Shown here one piece after another: positions 23,801-36,100 of a DNA stretch of 64,000 nt. Source of the DNA: Rhynchosporium graminicola (taxonomy: Eukaryota > Ascomycota > Leotiomycetes > Helotiales > Ploettnerulaceae); NCBI GenBank assembly GCA_900074885.1, contig FJUW01000001.1, forward strand, positions 992,001-1,056,000. Reading direction: 5' to 3'. The position numbers and the translations under genes were made by a program. How positions within the stretch are numbered: the stretch's first letter is position 1; every line of letters begins with the position of its first letter. Under the pieces are notes generated by a model that worked only from the letters and a program-made list of their open reading frames with translations, had not been told where the DNA came from and ran no database searches.

Positions 23801-25567
23801 GCCCTTGCCATCGCTTCCAGCGGACTTCAGAACTTCGCTATAAGCGAGCTCGCTCGGCCTGACTTTCTCAGACAAGCTCGATATTGCAGACAAAAGAGGA
23901 GGTACCGGCAAACCATTGTCGAGGGGTTGAAACTCTGTCATGGGAGATTTCAGAAGGGCATGGCGAATCACTGAGGTTCTTGAGGTCTCCGAAAGAAGTG
24001 ATGTACTGTAGGGCTTGGTCTTCATGGAAGCTGTATTGGATTTCAACGAGGCTTCGGATTTCTTTTCTCGAACTGCATTATGTGACTCGGAATTCAGTTC
24101 TCGTGATGCTGGGGAGCCTAATGAGTTCGACCCAGTATGTACATCAGATAGCTTGCGATCAATCTCCTGATTTGATGATGGAGGCTTAAATGCAGACGGG
24201 AATCTAGAGGGAGTCTGATCTTGAGCTACACCGCCTGATTCTTGGACCGAACCTTCGGAAGGAAGCGGCTTTCGAGGAATAGAGTTTCGAGGTTGTCGAA
24301 ATTTGATGTCTCCACCTGTAGACACCCCATTTGGAGTATGTGACGCGGGACCTTCGTCAGCTCGAGCAGAAATCTCAGCAAGTTTTGTGCGCAATGATTG
24401 TGAAGCACGTTTTGACTTGTAGCCTGGCAAGCTGAAGTTAGTAGCCACTGCTGTTGAGAAAGTGCCTGGAGATCTTTCTTTTTCCGCAAGTTGAGACGAC
24501 TGGACAGCAAGCGGAAATGCATCCATGGTAGAGCCAGAAGTTACACTGCTGATAGGAGACATCGCTCTCTCGGTTGGCGAACGCAAGCTCTTTCGAGCAC
24601 GACCTGCGGACTTCGCAACTGGCTTGCGAACATCCGTCTTTGATTCTGCTTCGGTAGTGTTTTGTAACTCGGAATTTGTGTAGTCATGCTTTCCTTTGAG
24701 TGACTTGGATGCAGACTTCAGGCCATTGGCAGTGAAACCCATCCTTGCCAAGCCTTCCGGTATTGATTTAAAGTCTTCTTCAATCCGCTGGTCAGCCGAA
24801 GGGCTCCTGCCGGATACGGAATCGGATCGTCGACGATGTTTCGGGCATTCCTTCAGGCCAGGTTCACATCCTCCCATGAAGCATGCCAAGTCCGCTGCTT
24901 CGATTTCGAGTCCGGGTGTCGGCAGGTTTGAGTGCTTGACGAGGTACTTGGACGGTTGAGAATCATCTGGATCACATGGAGGACAACAATCCAGCTCATT
25001 TTCGTGAAGCTCCGCGTCGTTGTCGGGTATGATAGGGTTGATCTCGACGCATGACTTTATGCCTTCTAGCTCGGTGGGCTTTATGTCTCGCAAGACCAAT
25101 TTAGGAATTCGAAATATCCCTCTAGGCTCGGAGGGAGAGGGATTACCCGCAGAGTCTTTCAGGTTGTTTGCGGAATTTGACACGCGTAGAATGGACTTCA
25201 GTGGTTGGGTTGTATTTTGTTCCAGATCCGCCATGATGCTGTTCGACTGAACTCCTCTGATCTCAGGAACACTGAGCCGACGGGTAGCTTGTCGCGCAAG
25301 TTTCGCAACACTCTTTGCAGAGCCGAAGTCAAAGCCAGAGACAAGCTCCCGGGTCTCGGGTTCTTGAGGGGAGGGTTCGTCAGGCGTGCTTGGGCTTCGT
25401 GAAGGCCAGTAGTCGTTTCTTGGAACGAGCACCGAGTGAATCCGAGAGATGATGTCCTCGTCTACCAGCAGACAGGACGAGTAATCCAATCCGGTGCTGT
25501 AATTCGTTGAGGCTTGTCGACGCTGCGACGGGACCACCTCGACAGCTGCAAGTATATCCGCAGGCAT
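17848..25567 (-). CDS. Giant MFS-type membrane transporter with long disordered N-terminus
   Basis: Exon 1 runs from the first ATG at 25567 (MPADILAAVEVV) to 19361; a 47-nt intron (19314-19360) joins it to exon 2 and the protein continues LLITL-LLGALMSKDYKF. About 1770 N-terminal residues are Ser/Pro/Lys-rich and low in hydrophobics, so cytosolic and disordered. The membrane half begins at KRFVATVACISTSLIGILVG and has about twelve hydrophobic segments with MFS-like features (LLHGRKPYIMGAL between helices, RSLMGFCLGFANMNFKQML). Without further splicing exon 2 stops at 18132 (about 2462 residues in all), but from about 18255 another minus-strand frame reads like real protein (VERYEWQRKREEGDQYG, KKTVTFASPGEES) to a stop at 17848, so I extend the gene there through a presumed intron near 18255-18330. 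Substrate unknown; similarity to drug/polyamine MFS carriers is an inference. Confidence 0.8.
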
Positions 25568-26822
25568 GTATGGGTTGAACAAAATGGTAGCAAGAAGGAG
25601 TGTATGCGGGGGTTCAGCAGATGGTATCTACTGTTGAAGTGATATCCGCTTAAAAGAGTGATAAAGAATATGTAGAGATAAGACTGTGGTGGTGAGGATA
25701 ATGGAGATGTTGAGGTTAGATGTGTTGCAAAAGAGAACGTGAGAGGAAGAAGTGAGGATACATACCCGCTGTGTACCCAATCTGATGAGGAAGGAGAGGC
25801 CTGGATGAGAAGGGAGGCCCCGAGGAGGAAGGCGCGAGGAAAACTTGAATGAGGCTATCGTCACTTCCGGATAGCCTGCACTGGAAGCTTATAGATCATG
25901 TTTTTACGTGTAAACAGGATCGCGGAAAAGAAACAGGAGGATACCAGAAGAGTACGATTTAAGAGCTTGATAGCCCCAAGTCGCACGATATCCGGTCAGA
26001 TTATCAGATACTGTGGTCTATTTCTGCAACATTCTCTTCTGGAGCTTCTCTCGAAGGGAATTTTTTACTCACCTCCTTCAAATCTCTGAGATAATCAGGC
26101 TTGAGTCAGCATTGATTTCCATTGAACTATCGCTGGTCACTCGACATGCTTTACCCCGCCATTGCAGCACATCGTCTTGAGATTGGCATCATGTGGCATC
26201 CACCATAGGTCAATTCAAATCTGACGATACCTTCCAAAATACGCCGCACGGCCGTATGGATATCTTTCCCAGAAACCAGTTGCCCGGGTCAGTGGAGACT
26301 CTGCTCGTGCTCTCACCGAAAGTGTCTCAGATGATTGAGATCTTCTCATCTGGTCGTCTCCGCAGTGCCCACTAAAGTTCCGGCTCTAATATTACAAAGT
26401 ACCATCGAAACCGCTCATCAGTTTCTGAATCCAGAGATTGAGATCATCGCCAATGTACCAAAGCTTCGTGGTCGACCAGTCGAGGAGTCGTCGCCGTCAA
26501 TGTCAATCGGCGTCAAGTCCTGCCATATGCTCGGGCTAAATCCGGAAGGTTGTAAAGAGACTAGCGCTCTCGGTTACAGCATGTGCTGTAATTTGCGAAT
26601 GTCCAGGGTAGAGAGGGAGGATTTCACACAACGCCGTGGAAGGTGAAGAAGGCTTGATGGATGGTCTCGAAATGTCTCGAAATGTCTAGGGAATGAGATG
26701 TGGGTAGTGGAGAAGAGGTGGATTGGATTGGGGCTCAGCTAAATCATGATACGATGCCAGGTGTGCGTGAATGATACAGACTGGCTGGAAGAGCGGGCGT
26801 CTGGTTGAGCAACAGGCTGAGA

Positions 26823-26864
26823 GGTAGGTAGGTAGGTAGGTAGGTAGGTAGGTAGGTAGGTAGG
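26823..26864. repeat. (GGTA)n microsatellite
   Basis: Ten or more uninterrupted GGTA units. Confidence 0.95.
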
Positions 26865-27264
26865 TGGGTACGATAGAGAGGATGTATCAGAATACGACAA
26901 GTACAGAAACCGAATATGACCCAAGTGAAAACCCGACTAAGAATGAGCAACTGCAGACGAATGAGCATATGCATTAGTTGAGAATAAGCAACGGTAGAAC
27001 GGTTTTGACAGGTAGGTGACAGGTGACAGAAAGAGAGAGCGGGCAAAGATCGAGGGGACCAGGACCACAATACAGAGAGTGGAGCAATTCAGTCTTTCAC
27101 CAGTTTTGAATGAAGAAAGGGCTCGAGGAGGAAGACATTGGGAAAGGGTAAAGTAAGCTCGGTAAGGTGTAGGAAGATAGTGTAGTGCGATAGTACCTCT
27201 AGATATGCGGAGGTTCCCAATATGCACAGTATCACAAATGCCAAGGCCTGCCGCATATACTTGT

Positions 27265-27374
27265 ATGCATGCATGCATGCATGCCTGGCTGCCTGGCTGT
27301 CTGCCTGCAGGTACTTCTGCTTCTGTTATGCAAGATCGTGTTTCGGATCTGGTGGAACCGGCGGGGTAGATGCA

Positions 27375-27403
<29 letters not shown>
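27265..27403. repeat. Compound ATGC / CCTG microsatellite
   Basis: Five ATGC units at 27265-27284, then CTGGCTGC/CTGCCTGC units, then seven GCCT units at 27376-27403, with about 75 bp of ordinary sequence in between. Confidence 0.9.
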
Positions 27404-27405
<2 letters not shown>

Positions 27406-28360
27406 TAGCCTGCTAGCCAATCTTAGGTAAGGTACCTGAGGTAGGCACCACTCAAGATGCCGGACTCCCACGTTACTGTCTTCCCACACCTGAGGCACAG
27501 TAGGTAAGTACCCGGCTAACGATATCAGGACGAGTCTAGCCAGATCTGGATGTGTCAAGTTAGTATTCAATAGTACGGAGTATGAATGAATGAATCAGAA
27601 CTAACTGGGCACGGAAATAGAAGGCCGTGCTTTAAACCACCGTGCCTGCTGGGGAGAATCAAAAAGACAAAGAAAAGCCAAAAGGACTATGCCAAAATGC
27701 ATTGAAACTTCACGCGGAGATATCACTGTCCCATCACATCTGCCCATGAAGAGAAAGGCAGCAGGAACGGAATGGAATTAATGCTGATGATTACAGTACA
27801 AGTACTGAGTTGTAATTGTGGTGGTCAAAGGGAAACCAACCCCCCTCCCCCCCCCCCGAACGCGGACGCATCCGCTCTCCCACTCCACTCAGAATATGCA
27901 TGATCCTAGATGGAGGGAGAGCTTGTTTCCCGCGTCAAGCGATCGAATCAACGGCCGGGGATGGTGGTGCCTTGCGCCGGCTCGTCAGCTCGATTGAGGT
28001 GGCAGGGTGGGAATCATCTCGAGTCACAAAGTCAATCAATATCTTAGGTAGATAAACTAAGTATACTAAGTAGGTAGGTAGTTCATTCTGCACCTCCATC
28101 TTCGTCTAACGTGTCCACCGGGCGACCTGCATGCATACTTAGTACATGCATGATGCAACGCAGTTACGAAGTTTACCTACCTACCTACGGAAGTTTCGTC
28201 CCTCGTGCTTACTGTAGGACGTACTTCGTACTATTGTTCCGTGTAATCTACCTCTCTACCTCCTTACCTACTATAGGTAGGTACCTATACGGAGCTCCAC
28301 CTGCTGTGCACAGCACGTGCAGTTCTGGTTGTCGTTCGGCGCTTGGCACAAGACTCTCAC

Positions 28361-28410
28361 TGGTGCTGGCGCTGGTGCTGGTGCTGGTGCTGTGTTGGTG
28401 CTGTGTTGGT
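28361..28410. repeat. (GGTGCT)n-type imperfect repeat
   Basis: Imperfect GCTGGTGCTGGC hexamer repeats followed by two GTGTTGGTGCT units. Confidence 0.8.
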
Positions 28411-29237
28411 TGGTGGTGGTTCTCAACCTGGCTTAGCCTGGATCGAGAGTGCGCGCCACGTGAAGTGCCTGCCTGAACCTTTGGATTTTAACGGTGCCCC
28501 GCTGTGAATGTACCGTACCGTACCTCAACGGCGGACCCTATCATCCTATCTACAGTACCTACCTACTTAGTGTTTAAGTAGGTACCTAGCTACCTTACTT
28601 GTACGATCATAGTACCTACCGGTAGTAGGTATGTACTGTAAGGTACTTCCGTAGATGACCCTCCCCTTGCCCCTCCCCACCATCGTCGGATCTGATCGGA
28701 CCGGATCGGATCGGATCTGGTCGGATCTGCCTTTCGCACGAAAGTACGAAATGGGGTTAGCAGTGGGTCTCGTACAGCACTCTATATAGATGTCTGTATA
28801 CTCAGTATACTCACCTATACGTCGAAAAACTATGGGATTCATGAATTCGACCCTGTTCGTTGGTGAATATTAAGTATCTTCTTGCATTTACCAACGGTGT
28901 GCGAGACCCACTTACTGTAAACCCCCCCTTTTGTATGAAAGTAGAAGTACAAGGTCCCTCCCTCCCTCCTCACCTGCCTGCCCTTGCTACCTTGGCCGCG
29001 CATGAAATTCCCCAATAAGCAAGCACAATGTTATTCCAATCCAATCACCATCCAGCCAGCCAGCCAACCAACCAACCACAATACCAGTAGCCATAGCAGC
29101 AACAGCAGCTGAGCAACCCATTAGCAGTGAGGAAAAAGGGCTGACCAGGCTCAGGCTCGCTTGCATTACCATACCATACCATAACATACCATATCAGCTA
29201 GGTACCTAGGTAGGTAGGTACCTAGGTATTCCAACAT

Positions 29238-29269
<32 letters not shown>
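29238..29269. repeat. (AATC)n microsatellite
   Basis: About eight uninterrupted AATC units. Confidence 0.95.
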
Positions 29270-29462
29270 CTAAAGGCCAGCCCAGGCCAGGCAACCCGTA
29301 CTCCGTATGTAGGTATCTATCTCCATGCTCTCTCTGCACATGCACACCTCGCACAACTACCGCGAACTCTATCTCTCTCGCACTCGCTCTGCCGACGGAG
29401 ACACGTCCCTCGTCTTCAAAATACAATCTCTTTTCACGAAATCGACTTCGGTAAAGTACAAT

Positions 29463-29527
29463 ACACTACTACACTACACTACACTACACTACACTACACT
29501 ACACTCCAATCCACTCCACTCCACTCC
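29463..29527. repeat. (ACACT)n pentanucleotide repeat passing into CCACT
   Basis: Eight or so ACACT units (to about 29505) degrade into CCACT/CCAAT units, showing point changes within the same array. Confidence 0.92.
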
Positions 29528-29555
29528 ACGTACGTTGAATTGTCACTTCGATCTC

Positions 29556-29634
29556 CCTCACCTCACCTCACCTCACCTCACCTCACCTCACCTCACCTCA
29601 CCTCACCTCACCTCACCTCACCTCACCTCACCTC
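29556..29634. repeat. (CCTCA)15 pentanucleotide repeat
   Basis: Fifteen perfect CCTCA units, the longest pure array in the window, then a broken sixteenth unit. Confidence 0.97.
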
Positions 29635-29750
29635 TGTGCGCGCGCTGCCTCCGAAATTCACCCTCCCCCAGCCGACCCCACTCTACCCCCACCGCAAAGA
29701 AAGTCAAGTCAGGGCAGAGTTCGGACGTGTCAATACAATTGAAGTTACGA

Positions 29751-29790
29751 CCTACCTACCTACCTACCTACCTACCTACCTGCCTACCTA
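29751..29790. repeat. (CCTA)n microsatellite
   Basis: About nine CCTA units with one CCTG variant. Confidence 0.93.
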
Positions 29791-30414
29791 TTGAACACAA
29801 TTGCACGAGCCTTCAAACCAGAATCGGGGATCGGTCGATTGGGCGGCGTCACCAAAAACTCTCCCAAGCACCTTGTCACCTTGTCACCTTTAACGACTCC
29901 TCCTCCTATTAACGGCGGCGTCTTCTGCATCTACAGCTACATCTCCTTTTTCATCCATCTTGTTCTACATCTGCTTCCTTTCCGCTCCTTTCCTTTCCTT
30001 TCCTTTTCCTTTCTTCGTGTTCTTTGGACCCAAATCCTTTCAGAGACTCAATCCTCCTCCACCCGCGATCCCACTCTGTTTGAAGTGAGGTGAGACCTTT
30101 CCGTAAGTATTGTCCCACCCTGCCTGACCTTACCTGACCTGACCACACGTTAAACCCTTGTTCCTAAGGTGCCAGCCTATCTCCGACGACCCTCACTCCC
30201 CTCCCTCCCCTGTCTGGCCCGCCCGCCTCACAGACTCACAGACTCGCTCGCGTGAACCAAGTCAGTGCTGCGAAATCCTCCCCAACTCTTCATTCTTATC
30301 TCGCTCGTCCCATCGTTCCCTACAGTAACACATGGCCATTGGTGCTGCTGACCTGACAAGCCGACTTAGGATAGGACGATTTCAGAGTATCTCTATCCAT
30401 CCCCCTTCTTCCCG

Positions 30415-30434
30415 CATCCATCCATCCATCCATC
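30415..30434. repeat. (CATC)n short repeat in G-alpha leader
   Basis: Five CATC units about 165 bp upstream of the G-alpha start codon, probably in the 5' untranslated leader. Confidence 0.8.
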
Positions 30435-30598
30435 CTTCCTCCCTATCCTGCCTAGTCTGCGGACTCGGACTTTCAAACGTCGGACTACGAATCACCCAGC
30501 AAAAAGCATATTCGACAGACCTCACTGCCCGCGCCGTTTGAACACGAATACTCCCGACTCCCACCACTTCCCCCGAGAAACGGCAAGGACGATCAAAT

Positions 30599-31905
30599 AT
30601 GTGTTTCGGCAGCAGAGGAGGCGCCGAGGCGAAGAAAAGTAGGGAGATCGATGCTCTGATTCACCGAGATGAAAAGGTGATGCAGAAGATCGTGAAACTT
30701 TTGCTGTTGGGTAAGCGTTGCCCAACTTCGGATGACAGTGGACAATTGGATCCAATGCTAATTGCGAACGGTGATAGGTGCCGGAGAGAGTGGAAAATCG
30801 ACCATATTGAAACAGATGCGTTTGATATATACAAAGGATGGCTTCACCAAAAATGAGAAGGAGGAGTGGAGGGTGATCATTTTCAACAACATACTGGACG
30901 GCCTGCGGATGACAGTCGATGCCATGGACGAGTTCGGTATCACATTCGAGTTCGATAACACTGCTGTAAGCATGCCATCGAGTCTGATCCTGACTCTGCA
31001 AGAGAGAATGATCGTGTGAAAGCCGGATCTAACGAGTTGTAGGCCCATCTTCCCGTCATCATGCAAGAAAAGGACCTTCGACCATACGAGCCCATACCGA
31101 TCGAATACCTGCGAGCCTTCAAGGATATGTGGAAGGACCCAGGAATCCAGAAGGCCATACAAAGAGGCAACGAGTTTGCGCTCCACGATAACTTGAGCTA
31201 GTGAGTCCTCGGCCCTCGTCTACCAAATTCTGCGGAGTGCTGACCAAACCAAAGTTTCTTCCATGATCTCGACAGATTATTCAACAAGGAGTTCATCCCT
31301 ACCGATCAAGATGTATTACGGGCGAGACTGCGGACCACCGGAATAACAGAGACGGTGTTCGATCTTGGATCTCTACAGTATCGAATGTTTGATGTGGGCG
31401 GGCAAAGATCAGAACGAAAGAAGTGGATTCATTGCTTCGAGAACGTTAACGCCTTGATGTTTTTGGTAGCAATCAGCGGATATGATCAATGTTTGGCAGA
31501 AGACAAGGACGGCGTAAGTTTGGTACGTATCGTGACGAGGAGCACAACTGACTTGGACAGAATCAAATGCAGGAAGCCCTGATGCTGTGGGAGTCTATCG
31601 CGAATTCGCATTGGTTCAAAAAGTCGGCACTCATCCTGTTCCTCAACAAGATGGATCTGTTCAAGACAAAGGTGGCCGTCAGCCCCATCACCAACTTCGG
31701 CTTCTCCGACTTCCAGGGCGACCCAAGAGACCCTCAGCAGGCGAGCAAATATTTCATGGATAAATTCGTTGCTCTCAACCGAAGTCCCAGCCGAGAGGTT
31801 TACTCGCATTTCACCAATGCTACCGATACCGATCTTCTCAAGGTCACCATGGCATCCGTTCAGGATATGATCATTCAGAGGAACCTGCAAAAGTTGATTC
31901 TCTGA
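30599..31905 (+). CDS. Heterotrimeric G-protein alpha subunit, fungal group II
   Basis: Five exons (30599-30710, 30778-30965, 31043-31200, 31255-31513, 31561-31905) encode 353 residues, the standard G-alpha length. GTP-binding elements are complete: P-loop GAGESGKS (residues 38-45), switch [11 protein letters not shown], switch [18 protein letters not shown], and TNATD near the C-terminus. The N-terminus [13 protein letters not shown] and the tail ending NLQKLIL match group II fungal subunits (GNA-2/BCG2 type): there is no Gly at position 2 for N-myristoylation, Cys2 could be palmitoylated, and the pertussis-type Cys four from the end is absent. Acts at the plasma membrane downstream of 7-TM receptors; group II members usually have modest or partly redundant roles in growth and development. 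The 5' leader is long, CT-rich and repeat-containing. Confidence 0.96.
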
Positions 31906-33059
31906 GCGTGCTGTTGGAAAATACAACCCTATTCTTCGAGGTTGGATATACCCATTTACTGGCTCGGATCCACGACCACACCGCCATGGACGATCTCACC
32001 AATTCCCGTCTATGATACCCACCAACTCCAACCATCTGTCTGATACTTCACCACGCACTGTTGTATATGAAACGAGCAATCGAACCATACTTTCACTTCT
32101 TGAAGCGTCTTTGCGCGATGGACAATTTGGGAATCGCCAATCGAACCTGCGCCTTTCTGCATATTCCAAGGCTTTGCTTTCCTTTCGGCGGCGTTTTTAC
32201 GTTCTTTTCGATCTGATCAAATTTCGGTCTACGAGTCTCTTTCCAGAGATCGACTCGATATGTTACATCTTCTTGATGTCAACCTCCATCTCGATGAGAT
32301 GAGTTCGACCTGTATCCTATCACGGCCTTTTTCCGGACCCGAGCACAAGAGAAAGCTAGAGATCCTGCATACTTCGTACTAGAGGCGAAATTGGAGTATG
32401 AAAATTGGGAGGAATTCACAGAAACGAAGAAACAGCGGTTGGATGGATGGAAGGATGGATCTGGGATAAACGGATGCATGGATTGATATCTGTCAATAGA
32501 ACCAAAATGCATAGAAATTTCAAAAAGAACCCAAAATGTATCATTTGCGGGCCCAGCGCTACTGCTCAGGTAGGGTTGAAACATCACCAGACGACAATCT
32601 CACCTGTATTGGTCAGGACGTCTGTAATGAGTAAAGTCAGGTGAAATGCGTGCTGTGGTTGATGATGGCTCTAGTCTCCTCCCTTCGCGAGGGCGTAAGC
32701 AGGGATGAATGATGGATGGATGGTGCAGTAAGCGACTCCATTTGTTTACTTGGATGCCCGGCTCTTGGATGTCTTCTCAAAAGAGCAGGAGAGTCATACG
32801 GCCTTGCTCTTGGAAGAGAGAGGCGATGTTAGTCCTAAGCCCTCCCACGAGTGAGTGATATTCCCCATACCTGTAACCCGATTCAGGCCAAATCCGTCGA
32901 CCCTGTTTTGACTACTGTATCCATCTCGCTATGCAGTCTTCGTTCGGCCTGGGAGGTTGCTGGGCGGGTGAGCTGAGCTGAGGTGAGCTGAGGCGGAGAT
33001 TTTGTGTATGTGTGTTTTGTGTGAGTGTTTGAGCGGGCGGTGGATCGGATCAGGGAAAG

Positions 33060-33113
33060 ATGGATGGATGGGTGGATGGGTGGATGGGTGGATGGATGGA
33101 TGGATGGATGGAT
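33060..33113. repeat. (GGAT/GGGT)n microsatellite
   Basis: Tandem TGGA/TGGG units, about 13 copies, interleaving GGATGGAT and GGATGGGT variants. Confidence 0.93.
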
Positions 33114-33141
33114 CTTCAGTGCGGTATATGTTTATGTGCAT

Positions 33142-33142
33142 G

Positions 33143-33169
<27 letters not shown>
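33142..33169. repeat. (TA)n microsatellite
   Basis: About fourteen TA units, flanked by TGTATG/GTATGTATA imperfect copies. Confidence 0.95.
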
Positions 33170-33177
<8 letters not shown>

Positions 33178-36100
33178 ATATGTATAATCCCCTTGAAAAA
33201 TCCTACCTACGTCTGGCTATCTATACTTGAAAGAAAAAACAGTTCAAAAGAATTCCTTGTACTCTCGCGACTTCATTCATGAAATTTCCCCTTTCGTTCT
33301 GTCGTCTTTTCGTTCGTCCGTTCGTCTTTTTGCTCTGCTCTCGTGGGAGGAAAAATCCCAAGATCTAGTGCGATGTTTTTTTGTTTTTTTTTCCCGGTCA
33401 GGTGAAGATTCTCTCTCCCGTGCAGACTTATCACGAACGTCGGAAACTTGGATTCGTGCGTCAGTGATGTGTTGAATAGTCAATATGTTTACATGTGGTT
33501 CTGTACACTATACGAGACGTGCTGTCTGTTACTTCCGCTGCGCTTTATGCTGACGGGTGTGTATGATATGACTACAACCAGTTCATGTTCTGATTGTTGC
33601 CTGTCCTTCTAGCTTCGTGTACATACACAATCGTCACTCTTCATCTTTGGACGAATATACTTGGGAGATCAGAATCCATCAAAGAACAGAGTAGCCAGCC
33701 CGTGGAGAGAAGCAAGGGTCATGTGTTCCACGATCTTGTAAATTGATAGGCATCTATCGCCCGTTAATTTTCTTTCTCCGAGACAAAGACGGGGCACCAT
33801 GAATAGTCAGTCAGTCACGACATGAGAGAGAGGTATGACATCTAAAGGTATACAAAAGCGTGACGACAAGCATAAAGATAACAGGATATGACTCTCAGGT
33901 TACCTACCTACCTACCTACTTACTTACTCACACAACGGCGGGTATCCCGGACCTGGCATGATTGTCAATGAAAAGAAAGGAAAAAAAGTCGGCTTATTCT
34001 TTGAGAAATCGGTAATGAGATTAGAGAAATCTCGGTTCCGGAAATTTTTAGAAGTACTTTACTCGTATAGAACAATTAATAAATACTCTGACGTATTCTG
34101 AAAATTCTCAAAGGTGTATACTTTCTTACTAGGTGGAGGTCTTGATATTAGACTTATCTTAATTAACTCTAAATCATCATCTTTATGCGTACGCTGCGGC
34201 GTTAGTGAGTGTGTATTTACGGACGGACGGAGGGAGGGCTGTTCAGATCGCGATGTCTTGGTTCGACTTTATTGACTTGCGCTGTTTTATGGCGGTTGAA
34301 GTCCACTTTCATGCCTCCTAGTATGATATTCAGCTATTATGTTTTACTACATTATTATCTCTAGTGATCTCAACTTCTAGTCATCGCTAACTTCTCCGAG
34401 CATTCTCAAGGGTTGATTTCACGTGCATCTATCGGAATACCTAGCTAGAGTCTCCGATTCGTGTTCGTTGATATGTTTATTTTAGCTAAGAGGAGGAAAT
34501 GTACCGACCTCCTGCTGGCGAAGTGCAGATGTTGGGTAATCGGAGATGATTGATTGATGCTGTTACAGCGAGTCATTTGTCGGATTTTCAATCTCTGAGC
34601 TCAGATCCCAAATCGGCCCGGAGATTAGTTGGTAAAGGAATTTGATTCCAACCTCAATGCAAAAAACAGCAGGCTGAGTCGTATCCGGCACAGTGATCCT
34701 AGAGCTTGGGAGTCGATGCTAAGATATGCTATACTGTGCTGCTTAAAGGTCAGGAAAGTGTTTGCCACAACTTCACAAGATATCCATTTGCATTTCATCG
34801 TAACTTGAAGGCATAAAACCATTATAAGCCACGGCATGAAGAACAAGGCCAAGCTGTGACATTGCTCTTCCAAGCTTCCTATGATTTGATACAATGCAAA
34901 TGCAAAAGTAAATCACCCTGCTTGAACACGTCATTGAAAATTGGATATGGATAGCCTCAAGACTATTAAAGAACCCCCGCGACCTTTTCATGAAATACTG
35001 CCACTATCGAATTTTTCAACACAGTTATAGCACGCAGCTTTGCGGCGTGTTCATTCATCACACTGCATCTACCTATTCGACGAACGAATAACAGACTGAA
35101 TGCCTACGGACTACCGTTCAAGACGACCATCCGACTGACAGTAGGATGATAGTCGTCAGAACCTAGAGCTTCCCTCGCTCGTTCTGTTTACTGTGCTTTC
35201 GGTCCGTCCGGATTTTGCAAATCACAAGCCATGAAATCTTCATAGCTGGAAGCTCACTCATCTCCACCAGAACAAGAACTGCCAGTCTCCCGTCATGAAA
35301 GTTAGGCACGCGTCAGCCGACACGAAACGCCTTCGGAAAGTCACCCGGGGAAATAGTAGTGCCCTGCGATCCAAGTCTGGCTCTGACACCGTTTTGCTTA
35401 GGGAGGGAGGGGACTGAGATGAATCGCATACAGCTATACTTGATGCATATAGCTTGCTTGGGAAAGGGTGCAAGAGCAGCCTCCTTCTCTCTTCTTGAGT
35501 ATCTAGATTTCTTGTTTGGTCTTCTAGAACAGCAAGACAAAATGGCATGGCGCAGCCTGACGCAAATTTCCCCCGCCTTGCAAAACAACATGTAATTTGG
35601 AGCATCTCCAGTGCTTCCTCGAGTTGTATGTTCCACGTACAACAAACCTCCTATCAGAACCTTTAGTATTCACGCAACACTCCACTCACTTCTCATAACT
35701 CTGAAATGCCTGCAGTTGTGGAAACCGCACAGAAGGAAAAAAAACTTCCAACGTCCCACCTCCATGATTCACCACCGATCGCGACAACGCAGTTCTTATG
35801 GCAAATGTACTGTGTTTGATGAGTAACACTAATTTATCTGTCGATGTGAGACTTGGTGGCGGATATGCGTCAGATGCCCAGATGCGAATCACAAGGGGTA
35901 AGTAAGTAAGGTGTCTTGGTCTATCTTCGGACACGATGATATAAAGTACCTAATGTTTGGGATAGGACACTGTCCTGGTCTTGACGCTGCTGCCAATCAT
36001 ACCTTCTTACCTCGTAATGGTGTCCTTACTATGTAGAAAAGTAAGTTCGTCACACCGTTCGACAATGGCCATACAAACACGAAAAAAGCTGATCCTGAAC

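Larger units (their letters stand above)
25568..30598. other. 5-kb gene-free, microsatellite-rich region upstream of G-alpha
   Basis: No coding region is supported. It divides into the promoter side of the giant transporter (25568 to about 26100) and a region from about 26800 to 30450 crowded with short tandem repeats, mostly GGTA/CTAC, CCTG, AATC, ACACT and CCTCA units, plus many isolated GTAGGTA/TACCTAC and GTACGGAGTA-type motifs. The last 600 bp are CT-rich (CTTTCC runs, CATC repeats) and probably belong to the G-alpha promoter and 5' leader. Translated frames over the repeats give only low-complexity strings. Confidence 0.65.

Noticed and set aside
29325..29912. 195-codon open frame on the plus strand
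   Set aside because: Encodes LTSPH and YTTLH strings created by the pentanucleotide repeats, not a protein.
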